DNA of 27,603 bases from Pleurocapsa sp. MO_226.B13 (GTDB lineage Bacteria; Cyanobacteriota; Cyanobacteriia; Cyanobacteriales; Xenococcaceae), in the NCBI GenBank assembly GCA_030064795.1, contig JASJEI010000303.1, positions 1 through 27,603 of the forward strand, written 5' to 3'. The notes under the pieces are model-generated. The model ran no database searches and was not told where the DNA came from. It was given only the letters and a program-made list of their open reading frames with translations. Made by a program: the position numbers and the translations under genes. Shown here piece after piece: positions 1-7,500 of the stretch (the first letter of the stretch is position 1; each line of letters begins with the position of its first letter).

Positions 1-141
1 CTTTAGTCTCACTTATTATTCACCATTACCTAACGCTATGCTTGTCACTTCGGCCAAACCCCGATCATGGCCAAATTCTCATCCTCAACTCAAGGCGGCG
101 ATCGCCGTCTCCAACCCAGCCTTGCCTTAATAATTTGAATC

Positions 142-657
142 TCATTGCGCATCTCGTGGGTCTGTAACTACAGAAGCTAATTTGATATTTGCCCACTCTA
201 AAACTTTTTGTAATCGGTTAGTTACTCTAGCTCGCTCTCGAACTAAAGTGATTCGTTGGCGAGTTAAATCCCTTAAGTCTCTCTGAACTAAAGGAGGTAT
301 AAAACTTCCTCGTAATAATCCATGTCGAAGTAGATCTCCAATCCATTCAGCATCTTTGACATCAGTTTTACGTCCAGGAACGTTTTTAAGATGTTGGGCA
401 TTAACTATCATCACCTCAAAATTAAATTCCAGAATGTTGTAAATTGGCTTCCAATATTCTCCCGTGCTTTCCATTGCGATCTGAGTAACACCTTGAGTTG
501 CTAACCAATCATTTAAAGCCAGTAATTCTGATGTTGTTGTTCCGAAACTGCGGACTGTTCGCTCCAAGAGTCTTGGTGTAGTTTGAATGAGAATACAAGC
601 TACCACTATTTTTTTATGAACATCTAATCCCGCACAGTGAGTATGAGTAACTTCCAT
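142..657 (-). pseudogene. IS110-family transposase, N-terminal fragment
   Basis: The 171-residue product opens with the IS110-type DEDD (RuvC-like) domain: GLDVHKK near residue 10, the MESTGEYWKP block near 63, then [20 protein letters not shown] and [14 protein letters not shown]. Complete IS110 transposases have roughly 300-400 residues and a second, serine-containing transposase domain. This frame leaves the family consensus after NIKLASVVTD and stops a few codons later, so the C-terminal half is missing and the protein should be inactive. The upstream side (658 to about 970) keeps a non-coding leader that looks like the original 5' end of the element. The breakpoint lies near 142-165. The family is clear; whether the truncation is a deletion or a later insertion cannot be told here. 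Confidence 0.88.
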
Positions 658-970
658 CCTTGATAACTCTCAATTTTTACGAGGAGACTAATTCGATACC
701 TGTGATGATTTAGATTCTGTCTTTCGTGTTTCCTACTTTAATTATTAGGTTTCACATTGGGTTGTGCCTATCGGTATCGCGATCTATCTCTTGCTCAGGC
801 TAATTGCACTACTGTCTATATCGACCTCTTTTTAGTCTCATTTGAAGGCTACCATATTTTCATGGCTGGGTTGTGAGCGGCACGCTCATGGCATCTCTTG
901 TAAAAGAAGATACCGCATAACTACCCATTTTCGTTTTATGTTGAGCCTCTCCCCTATGGGTGTTTGTTAA
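658..970 (-). other. 5' leader/left end of the IS110 remnant, possible bridge-RNA region
   Basis: This stretch between the transposase start and the glycosyltransferase gene has no credible ORF. Read on the minus strand it holds short hairpins: TGAGCG-GCA-CGCTCA at 874-888, and GCCAT paired with ATGGTAGC around 845-868. IS110-group elements encode a bridge RNA between their left end and the transposase gene, so this position is where such an RNA would lie. The exact left end of the element was not identified. The assignment rests on position and family knowledge; no covariance evidence was available. Confidence 0.4.
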
Positions 971-1027
971 ATAAGAATATTAGTATTATCAAGCGTCAGA
1001 ATAATTAAATCTTTATTAATTAGTTTT

Positions 1028-2050
1028 ATGCAGAAATCTCCTTTAATCTCAATTATTACTCCTGTATACAATGGTGGCTATGCTTTTGTTTGCTGTTTGC
1101 TAACCATGTCGCAGACACAATTTAAAGACTGGGAGCTAATTGTAGTCGATGATGGCTCAACCGATCGCTCCGCAGAAATAGCTCGTAAATTTGGGGCGCA
1201 AGTCCTACAAACCAGTGGCAGAGAAGGGCCAGGGGCAGCAAGAAATCTAGGAGCAAAAGTAGCTAGGGGAGAATATTTATGTTTTATTGATTCTGACTGC
1301 GAAGTGCAGGATGATGCGATCGCTAAATTAGCTCTGACGCTCAAATCTAAACCAGAGATAGATGCTTTGTTTGGCTCTTATGATGACGAACCAAAAGCAA
1401 GCAACTTTATGGCTCAATATAAAAATTTGATGCATCATTATGTTCACCAACAGGGTAAGGAAGATGCTTCGACATTTTGGGCGGGTTTTGGCGCAGTCAA
1501 ACGCTCTGTATTTTTAGAATTGGGTGGCTTTGATACCAAGCGTTTTCCTCGTCCTAGTGTTGAAGATATCGAACTGGGATATCGACTCAAACAGTCTGGG
1601 GCAAATATATATTTAGCAAAAGATCTCCAGGTCAAGCACCACAAAGCTTGGCAGTTGATCGGTTTAATCAAGACAGATGTTTTCGATCGCGGTATTCCTT
1701 GGACTAGGCTGTTATTGAGTAATAAGACCAACATGGTCAATGACCTCAATTTACAAACTAGCAGTCGGATTAGCTTAATTGCCACTTATAGTTTGATTTT
1801 GTGTTCGATCGTTAGTATTTTTAATTTAGTAGCAATTATCCCCAGTCTAATCTTAGTTGTTTTACTCTTATATCTTAACTGGGATGTATATCGTTTTTTC
1901 TACGAAAAACGCGGATTGGCTTTTACACTTAAAGTAGTTCCCGCCCACTGGTTATATTATTTTTACGGTGGATTGTCTTTTGCGTTGGGAACTTTGTCAC
2001 ACTGGAAAATGCGTCTATTAGAACCAGAAAAAATGACTTACGAGTCGTAA
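1028..2050 (+). CDS. Family 2 glycosyltransferase, membrane-associated
   Basis: A 340-residue protein with a GT-A fold. SIITPVYNGG lies at the N-terminus, IVVDDGSTDRS near residues 38-48, GPGAARNLGAKVARGEY near 67, and the metal/nucleotide-binding DSD at D88-D90. The acceptor half carries ASTFWAGFGAVKRSVFLELGGFD and the VEDIELGYRL block typical of GT2 enzymes (ED as the likely catalytic base region). A hydrophobic segment around residues 250-285 (ATYSLILCSIVSIFNLVAII) and another near 305-325 suggest membrane attachment. It probably transfers a sugar from a nucleotide-sugar to a polysaccharide, glycolipid or glycoprotein. No other glycan genes are adjacent, so the acceptor is unknown. The ATG start directly precedes the conserved first strand. 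Confidence 0.88.
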   Translation: MQKSPLISIITPVYNGGYAFVCCLLTMSQTQFKDWELIVVDDGSTDRSAEIARKFGAQVLQTSGREGPGAARNLGAKVARGEYLCFIDSDCEVQDDAIAKLALTLKSKPEIDALFGSYDDEPKASNFMAQYKNLMHHYVHQQGKEDASTFWAGFGAVKRSVFLELGGFDTKRFPRPSVEDIELGYRLKQSGANIYLAKDLQVKHHKAWQLIGLIKTDVFDRGIPWTRLLLSNKTNMVNDLNLQTSSRISLIATYSLILCSIVSIFNLVAIIPSLILVVLLLYLNWDVYRFFYEKRGLAFTLKVVPAHWLYYFYGGLSFALGTLSHWKMRLLEPEKMTYES

Positions 2051-2111
2051 TAATTCTCTTTTGGATGTATGATTTGTCTGATGTTTTGTGTTGTTGTTTG
2101 AGTCTTCCAAG

Positions 2112-2864
2112 ATGGCAAAAGCCTCGATCCGACTATGGGTTTTAGTTTTAGTTGGAAACTGCTGTTGGCAGATCTGCTTTGGCTTTCCCGCCATTGCTCA
2201 AGATATAACTAGAGAGCCAAAAAAAGAGCAGAATATTATTGAGAATGAAAATAGCAACGATCTTGACATTCCTTCAGATGTGATTCAAAATAGCCCAGTT
2301 TTACAAGAGTGGTTGGAAAAAGTACCGAATGTCTTAGAAGAAATTAAGCACGATCCTGCCTTTTTTACCCGTCTGAGGATTGGTTTTACTACTTTTTCTT
2401 CTACTGACTCTAGTGATGATGCTACGGGACTTTATCTAGGAATTGAAGATATTTTTATTAGTCGTACTGGTTTAACTATTAGTGCTGATTATCAGACCGC
2501 ATTTAACGGCGATCGCAATGCTGTTGGGGCAGATTTACATTATTTTGTCTTCCCCCTGGGTAACTACATAAATTTTGCCCCTTTACTGGGATATCGATAC
2601 GTGCAAAGTAATGATTTTTTCACCGACGGAATTCATACAGGATTGCGCTTGATGCTATCATTTTCTCGTACCAATGCTGGGGATATTTCCCTTGCTCAGA
2701 GTTTTATTTCTCCTGGTAATGGTGGCAAAGAAGTAGGTATTACCTCTGTGTCTGTTGGCTATGCCGTGACTTCTAATTTACGTCTGTCTGGAGATATCGA
2801 ACGACAAAATTCTAGCGAAGATGAAACTAATCGTTTTGGAGTTAACCTAGAATTGTTGTTTTAG
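2112..2864 (+). CDS. Predicted outer-membrane beta-barrel protein
   Basis: The 250-residue product starts with a signal peptide (MAKASIRLWVLVLVGNCCWQ through FPAIAQ, likely cleaved after AQ near residue 30). An acidic linker follows, then a short helical stretch (SPVLQEWLEKVPNVLEEIKH). From about residue 90 onward there are alternating aromatic/hydrophobic strands separated by short turns, ending in FGVNLELLF. A C-terminal aromatic residue after amphipathic strands is the usual signature of outer-membrane barrels. The pattern resembles conserved cyanobacterial outer-membrane proteins of unknown function. I chose the ATG at 2112 because a TTG 24 bases upstream would add non-signal residues before the positively charged n-region. 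The gene follows the glycosyltransferase by about 60 bases and could share its transcript. Confidence 0.72.
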   Translation: MAKASIRLWVLVLVGNCCWQICFGFPAIAQDITREPKKEQNIIENENSNDLDIPSDVIQNSPVLQEWLEKVPNVLEEIKHDPAFFTRLRIGFTTFSSTDSSDDATGLYLGIEDIFISRTGLTISADYQTAFNGDRNAVGADLHYFVFPLGNYINFAPLLGYRYVQSNDFFTDGIHTGLRLMLSFSRTNAGDISLAQSFISPGNGGKEVGITSVSVGYAVTSNLRLSGDIERQNSSEDETNRFGVNLELLF

Positions 2865-2945
2865 TTAAGGGGGAAGGCAGAGAAACGAGGAATGAGGAAC
2901 AAGGAAGATGGGGAGATGGGAAGATGGGGAAGCAGAAAAAGTACA

Positions 2946-2977
2946 ACTAACCACTAACTACTAACTACTAACTACTT
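2946..2977 (+). repeat. Heptanucleotide tandem repeat (CTAACTA)
   Basis: About three head-to-tail copies of CTAACTA flanked by a degenerate copy. This matches the short tandemly repeated repetitive (STRR) sequences known from cyanobacterial intergenic DNA, which are also 7-mers. Confidence 0.8.
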
Positions 2978-3074
2978 TTAGCTCGTTAGGCTGTAAATTT
3001 ATTGATAGTAGAAAATTTTTATTAACTCAATACTTTTACTTGATTGATAGATTAAATTTGCTTAGTTTTTGAGC

Positions 3075-3122
3075 ATTGTGCAAATATTATTATATTATTG
3101 TGCAAATATTATTATATTATTG
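3075..3122 (+). repeat. 22-base tandem duplication
   Basis: A 22-base unit beginning ATTGTGCAAATATT occurs perfectly twice (3075-3096 and 3097-3118), followed by the first four bases of a third copy. It lies about 150 bases before the response-regulator start, within reach of its promoter. Confidence 0.9.
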
Positions 3123-3267
3123 ATGGTATTTGATTATTTACCTGGTTTTTGAAAATATTTATTTTTCTAGCTAGTGCTAGCTCGATATCATTAGATAGGT
3201 TAGTTTTGCCAGTTGCAACACTATCAAATACTATAAGCTATATTAATCCCAAGATACACTTAGTCTG

Positions 3268-3984
3268 ATGATCAAAGTCTTAGTGGTAGACGATCAAAAA
3301 ACGGTTCAGGAAATTCTGAAAAGCTACATAGAAGAAGACCCCAATCTTGAGTTGGTTGGCTGTGCAAATAACGGTCAGGAAGCGATTGATTCGATCGAAG
3401 TCCATCACCCGAATATTGTTCTGATGGATATTGAAATGCCAATTTTAGATGGTTTAACCGCCACCAAAATCATCACCGAGCAATTTATTGATACTTATGT
3501 ATTGATAATTAGCGTTCATAATGAAGATACCTACATACATACGGCGTTACGAGTCGGTGCAAAAGGATATCTGTTAAAAAATACGCCAGCAAAAGAACTG
3601 CTCAACGCTATTTATTCTGCTTATAAAGGCTATTTTCAGTTAGGGCCTGGTTTATTAGAAAAATATTTATATAAAGTCAGTGACTCTCAGGCAAATGCTC
3701 AAGAGCTAGAGCAGCTAAAAAGCCTGATGCTCCAGCAATTTCAAAACCTGTCTAATGGTGATAGTCAGCGATCGCGAAGCAGTAAAAACAATACTAGAGA
3801 TTCGAGTAATAGAAGTAGGGAGTATTTAGAAAATCAATACGCCACTATCGAAAAGCAGGTATATATTCTGAGCAATCGTATAGACAAGTTAAATAAGAAA
3901 ATAGCCTTCATGCAGCAATTTGGAGTTTTTGTGATCCTTTGTTGTGCAGTTTTGGGAATCTTACTGTTCTTATTTACTCTATGA
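3268..3984 (+). CDS. Response regulator with C-terminal membrane anchor, no DNA-binding domain
   Basis: Residues 1-120 form a complete receiver domain of the NarL/LuxR type: acidic pair D8-D9, phospho-acceptor D54 in LMDIEMP, S82 and K104 in KGYLLKN. Instead of the usual LuxR-type HTH there is a polar, Ser/Asn-rich linker (about 135-185), a probable coiled coil (about 187-214) and one strongly hydrophobic segment (about 218-238, FGVFVILCCAVLGILLFLFT) ending at the last residue. This predicts a tail-anchored regulator whose receiver faces the cytoplasm. The stop codon overlaps the ATG of the downstream TPR-CHAT gene (ATGA at 3981-3984), implying translational coupling. A cognate kinase is not adjacent. 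Receiver assignment is firm; the output mode is unknown. Confidence 0.9.
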   Translation: MIKVLVVDDQKTVQEILKSYIEEDPNLELVGCANNGQEAIDSIEVHHPNIVLMDIEMPILDGLTATKIITEQFIDTYVLIISVHNEDTYIHTALRVGAKGYLLKNTPAKELLNAIYSAYKGYFQLGPGLLEKYLYKVSDSQANAQELEQLKSLMLQQFQNLSNGDSQRSRSSKNNTRDSSNRSREYLENQYATIEKQVYILSNRIDKLNKKIAFMQQFGVFVILCCAVLGILLFLFTL

Positions 3985-5038
3985 AGCGTTGGTGGCAATT
4001 CTTAGTTATTTTTTGGTTGGGGATCGGTTTTAGTCTGGGGTTAAGCCCAAATTTAAAAGCTCAAATCGCGCCATCGCAGCTAGTACAACAAGCTCAAGTA
4101 TCTTATCAAAGAGGAGAATTCAAGCGATCGATTCAGCTATTAGAACAAGCCAATCGAATTTATCAAAGTCAAGCCAAGTATTTACAACAGGTTCAAGTGT
4201 TATCATTTACCGCTTTGGCTCAACAACAGCTAGGTGAATGGCAATTGGCGGGACAAAATCTTGGCAATGGTTTGCAAATCCTTAATTCATTAGCCGATAG
4301 CGATCGCAAAACACAAGTACTAGCTCAAATTTGGAATCCTAAAGGTCAGTTTCAGTTTTTAAGAGGAAACAGCGATCGAGCATTAGAAGCTTGGCAAACC
4401 GCAGAGGCACTTTATCGTCAAACAAAAGATCGCCTGGGAGTTGCGGGCAGCCTACTCAATCAAGCTCAAGCTCTAGAAAAAATCGGTTTTTATCGTCGTG
4501 CTTGCGATCGCGTACTAGAAGCCTTCGATCGCCCTGATTATAATTGCGAAGGATTAACTGCATCTCAATTAGCAATCCCGATCGAACAGGCAAAAACCGA
4601 GAAAGAGCTTTGGCAAATTGAAGCCTTGAATAGCCTTCTCCTAACTTGAAAGATAGGATATCATACCTCAGTGATTAGTGGGATAAGTTCAAAGAGTTTA
4701 GCCAGATTCTCCTGAAGCGCGAAAAAATAGTCACTGTTCCTCTCGATCTTCTGGTACTAAGTGCTTGCGATACAGCATCAGGCGATCGCCGTGCTGCTTT
4801 GGGTTTAGCTGGTGTTGCTGTCAGGAGTGGCGCGCTCAGTACGGTGGCAACTTTGTGGCGAGTTAATGATGAGTCTACCGCCGTATTAATGAAAAACTTC
4901 TACCAAAACTTAGAAAACGGACTAGATAAGGCAGAAGCCTTGCGTCAGGCACAGTTGCAGCTTTGGGAGACACCAGACAAAGACTGGCGAGTACCTGCTT
5001 TTTGGTCGGCATATATCGCGATCGGTAATTGGCAATAA
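3981..5038 (+). pseudogene. TPR-CHAT (caspase-like) protein with an internal deletion
   Basis: Part one (3981-4649, 222 codons) begins with a signal peptide or membrane anchor (MKRWWQFLVIFWLGIGFSLG, then LKAQ) followed by TPR-like helices (SQLVQQAQVSYQRGEFKRSI onward). Part two, open from 4679 in another frame and stopping at 5038, is the C-terminal third of a CHAT peptidase domain: LLVLSACDTASGD with the candidate catalytic Cys, GLAGVAVRSGALSTVATLWR, then PAFWSAYIAIGNW. Full cyanobacterial TPR-CHAT proteins usually have about 700-1000 residues with further TPRs and a catalytic His block. That middle section is absent here and the reading frame changes at about 4640-4680, so the gene is broken. 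The start at 3981 is favoured because it overlaps the preceding stop (ATGA) and is followed at once by the signal sequence. Confidence 0.85.
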
Positions 5039-5056
5039 AATTTGAGTTCGGAATTC

Positions 5057-5108
5057 GTAGGGGTGGTTCGCCCTAAAGGACTCGCTCCGCATCGCGAACC
5101 GCCCTTAC
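5057..5108. repeat. Hairpin repeat of the GTAGGGG(C/T)G type
   Basis: The 15-base arms GTAGGGGTGGTTCGC and GCGAACCGCCCTTAC pair with two mismatches around a 22-base loop. It sits between the convergent CHAT remnant and lysR. The same kind of arms recurs, degenerate, near 20623 and 24986. Confidence 0.75.
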
Positions 5109-5152
5109 AGGAGTTGGTAGTTAGTGGTTAGTTGTCTTCCCCAAGTCCCTAA

Positions 5153-5178
5153 GTCTCCCCGTCTCCCCGTCTCCCCGT
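5153..5178 (+). repeat. Octamer-type tandem repeat (GTCTCCCC)
   Basis: About three copies of GTCTCCCC after a degenerate CCCTAAG stretch, immediately before a 40-base dispersed repeat that also occurs near 24788. Confidence 0.75.
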
Positions 5179-5216
5179 CAGCCAAACCTTTAACTGTTGA
5201 TAAGAACCTAATATTA
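5177..5216 (+). repeat. Dispersed ~40-base repeat, copy 1
   Basis: The segment starting GTCAGCCA and ending GAACCTAATATTA matches 24788-24828 (GTCAGCCA ... GAACCCGATATTA) with a few mismatches and one indel. In both places it directly follows a C-rich tandem repeat and lies downstream of a plus-strand gene. Confidence 0.75.
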
Positions 5217-5251
5217 ACCTGAGTTTGAGGAAACGGAGATCGCTTCTAGCT

Positions 5252-6154
5252 TTAGACCAAAATTTTGGCACAGTAAGCTGTGAGAAAATTAAGAAACACC
5301 TGTACTCGCGAAGATAAATTACGTTGATGAGTGAATACTGCTTGAACCACCAACCCTGATGGTAATTGTTCTGAAAATAGTAACTTCAATCTATTTTGTT
5401 TGACTTCTTCGTGAACTTGAAAACTAAGTAAGCGAGTAATTCCTAATCCTGCCAGTGCAGCATTTTTCAACGCGCCTCCATTGTCAGAATTAAATGTGCC
5501 TTCTACGGGAATTTTTTGCCAAGTTTCACCGAGCGAGAATTCCCAAGGTATGGGTTGCCCATTGTATAGATAACGGAGGCAATTATGATGTACTAAATCC
5601 CGTGGCGTTTTGGGTGTACCATGTACTTGGAGATAACTGGGTGAAGCACAAAGAGCAAAATTGGCGCGTCCTAAATGTCTCCGAATCAGGCTAGAGTCTT
5701 CAAGATCGCCCAAGCGAATTGCGACATCAATTCCTTCTACAACTAAATCTACAAAGCGATCGCTCAATCGCAGATCGATTTCAATATCTGGATACTGCTG
5801 AAGAAACTCTGGAAGAGATTGAACTAAAAGCGATTGCCCAAAATCTAGAGAGGTACTAATGGTCAGTTTGCCCTGGGGTTTACCACCCGAAATCACGGTA
5901 TCGTTAGCTTCTTCAAGTTCTCGCAATAATCGCGAAACACGCTCGTAATAAGCTGTGCCTTCATTCGTTAAGCTTAAAGATCGAGTAGTTCGTTGCAATA
6001 ACCGTACTCCTAAACGATCTTCTAGTTTCGCTACACGCTTGCTGATAGCCGAGGGAGTAGTAGAAAGCGATCGCGCTGCTGCACTAAAGCTATTGAATTC
6101 TACGCTTTTTACAAAGGCAACTAATTCTGCCAGTCGATCGAACCCATTTAACAT
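5252..6154 (-). CDS. LysR-family transcriptional regulator
   Basis: A 300-residue protein of normal family length. The N-terminal winged HTH is clear (FVKSVEFNSFSAAARSLSTT, SAISKRVAKLEDRLGVRLLQ, RTTRSLSLTNEGTAYYE, residues about 10-70). A LysR substrate-binding domain follows (GKLTISTSLDFGQSLL, LPEFLQQYPDIEIDLRLSDR, VDVAIRLGDLEDSSLIRR). It resembles the subgroup that controls divergently transcribed oxidoreductase genes. The SDR gene starts 100 bases away on the other strand, so it is the likely target. The shared gap contains a TGGCA-N9-TGCCA dyad (6166-6184). The effector is unknown. Confidence 0.93.
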   Translation of the reverse strand: MLNGFDRLAELVAFVKSVEFNSFSAAARSLSTTPSAISKRVAKLEDRLGVRLLQRTTRSLSLTNEGTAYYERVSRLLRELEEANDTVISGGKPQGKLTISTSLDFGQSLLVQSLPEFLQQYPDIEIDLRLSDRFVDLVVEGIDVAIRLGDLEDSSLIRRHLGRANFALCASPSYLQVHGTPKTPRDLVHHNCLRYLYNGQPIPWEFSLGETWQKIPVEGTFNSDNGGALKNAALAGLGITRLLSFQVHEEVKQNRLKLLFSEQLPSGLVVQAVFTHQRNLSSRVQVFLNFLTAYCAKILV

Positions 6155-6165
6155 TTGTTCTTATT

Positions 6166-6184
6166 TGGCATAAATCTTGTGCCA
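6166..6184. promoter_or_regulatory. Candidate LysR operator (TGGCA-N9-TGCCA dyad)
   Basis: Perfect 5-base inverted arms, TGGCA and TGCCA, are separated by 9 A/T-rich bases in the 100-base gap between the divergent lysR and SDR genes, 12 bases upstream of the lysR start. Size and symmetry fit a LysR-type recognition site. This is inferred from position and symmetry only. Confidence 0.5.
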
Positions 6185-6254
6185 GTCTAGGGGTTTTTCT
6201 TCTTACGAAGCAAAAGTTAATCTAAATTTTAGGTTAATCAATCGAGATAAAAAG

Positions 6255-6968
6255 ATGAATTCAAAGAAAGTTGCGATCGTCACAGCAGCGAGTCGGGGAA
6301 TTGGTGCGGGATGTGCGCGAGAATTAGCAGCAAGAGGATATACCGTGTCATTGATGGCGCGAAGTGAAAGTATTTTAGATTTAGCACAAGAATTAAATGG
6401 TATTGCCGTACGAGGTTCAATGTCTGTCTTGGAAGATTTAGAACGACTAGTTCAAACTACATTGAATAAATTCGGCAGAATTGATGCGGTAGTTAATAGT
6501 TTTGGCGATCCGCCTCGTTCAGATTTGCTCGATATTTCTGATGAAATGTGGATCGAAAATTTTGAGATGCTGTTTTTAAGCGTGGTTCGTATTGCCAAGC
6601 TCGTGACAGAACCAATGCGAGAACAGGGCGGTGGTGCGATCGTCAATATCTCCGCTTGTGACTCTCAAGAACCAGCATTAGTAACTCCTTTTAGCGGTAC
6701 ACTTCGCGCTGCGATGGAAGGTTTTACTAAGCTATATGCTAAACGATATCGAAGCGATCGCATTCGCATCAATTCAGTCGCGCCTTTTTTTGTGGCAAAC
6801 AGCATTGAAGAACTTGAAGGATGGGACGTACCGTCGGACTTAATGTGGAGTCGTCCAGCCACATATTCCGAACTAGCTAAAACCGTTGCTTATCTGATTT
6901 CAGATGATGCCAAATTTATTACAGGTACAACTCTTAAGGTAGACGAAGCTCGTTCTGCTGCTATTTAA
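6255..6968 (+). CDS. Short-chain dehydrogenase/reductase with atypical active site
   Basis: A 237-residue Rossmann-fold SDR. The cofactor loop is TAASRGIGAG (residues about 9-18), NSFGDPP replaces the NNAG motif, and IVNISACDS contains the family Ser. The segment where YxxxK is expected reads TPFSGTLRAAMEGFTK, so the catalytic Tyr is Phe and the Lys is displaced or absent. RIRINSVAP and a C-terminal FITGTTLKVDE region complete the fold. A subset of SDRs has a similarly rearranged motif, so the protein may still be functional with altered chemistry. The ATG at 6255 is preferred over one 78 bases upstream because the conserved beta-1 strand begins immediately after it. It is divergent from lysR and probably under its control. 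Confidence 0.85.
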   Translation: MNSKKVAIVTAASRGIGAGCARELAARGYTVSLMARSESILDLAQELNGIAVRGSMSVLEDLERLVQTTLNKFGRIDAVVNSFGDPPRSDLLDISDEMWIENFEMLFLSVVRIAKLVTEPMREQGGGAIVNISACDSQEPALVTPFSGTLRAAMEGFTKLYAKRYRSDRIRINSVAPFFVANSIEELEGWDVPSDLMWSRPATYSELAKTVAYLISDDAKFITGTTLKVDEARSAAI

Positions 6969-7006
6969 CCTGACACTTCATTTTAAACATTGACAAAATA
7001 GTTTTT

Positions 7007-7165
7007 ATGAAAATTCTTGTCTGCGTATTTCACCCAAATATCACTGAATCTCGCGTCAACAAGCGTTGGTTACAAGCTCAGGTGATGATTCTCAACTCTC
7101 AGTCCTCAAATTCAGCGAAAAAAACTATTAGAAGCAATGAGCTAATTTACTCAAAGATTGAGTAG
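7007..7165 (+). pseudogene. Remnant of a flavodoxin-fold NAD(P)H:quinone reductase-like gene
   Basis: The frame starting at 7007 encodes MKILVCVFHPNITESRVNKR, close to the N-terminus of NAD(P)H dehydrogenase (quinone)/KefF-type flavoproteins (typically MKxLVIVAHPxxxxSRVNK; full length about 170-200 residues). Similarity fades after WLQA. An alternative frame then reads GDDSQLSVLKFSEKNY, which looks like a frameshifted continuation, and both frames stop by about 7165. It lies 38 bases after the SDR gene and may once have shared its oxidoreductase operon. The identification rests on about 20 residues. Confidence 0.5.
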
Positions 7166-7470
7166 ATGCTAAAAATTTCAGCTAATTAAACTTTGCTGGC
7201 TGCAAGTATCCTGGCATCAGGATTTTTTGAAGATCCGATGGGAAAATTTATTTTATCTGTGCCACAAAATCGTCTTCAAAACTATAGATTGGAACATCCA
7301 GATGGAATCAAATCAATAAGTAGAATATTTTACTACTACTGTAAGTGAAAATACTAAAACGACTCAAGAAAAGGGGAATCGTTTTATCTTAAGTAATAGC
7401 GAGCAATAATTTTTATAAAAGCATAAATATAGGGGGTGGCATTGACTTCTGAGACAACTAAGATAGCGTC

Positions 7471-7500
7471 CACAGATAAACACAGATAAACACAGATAAA
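7471..7500 (+). repeat. CACAGATAAA x3 tandem repeat
   Basis: Three perfect head-to-tail copies of a 10-base unit in the non-coding gap between the SDR and NRPS genes. Confidence 0.9.

Larger units (their letters stand above)
2865..3267. other. Intergenic region rich in short tandem repeats
   Basis: This 403-base gap has no supportable gene. From about 2876 to 2940 it is purine-rich low complexity (GAGGAA and GAAGATGGG motifs). At about 2946-2977 a CTAACTA heptamer is repeated about three times, followed by AT-rich DNA with a 22-base tandem duplication (3075-3122). The AT-rich part just before 3268 probably holds the promoter of the response-regulator/CHAT operon, but no convincing -35/-10 pair was picked. 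Confidence 0.7.

Noticed and set aside
1078..1785. Two minus-strand open frames (88 and 113 codons) inside the glycosyltransferase gene
   Set aside because: They lie antisense to a well-supported GT2 gene and show no family motifs.
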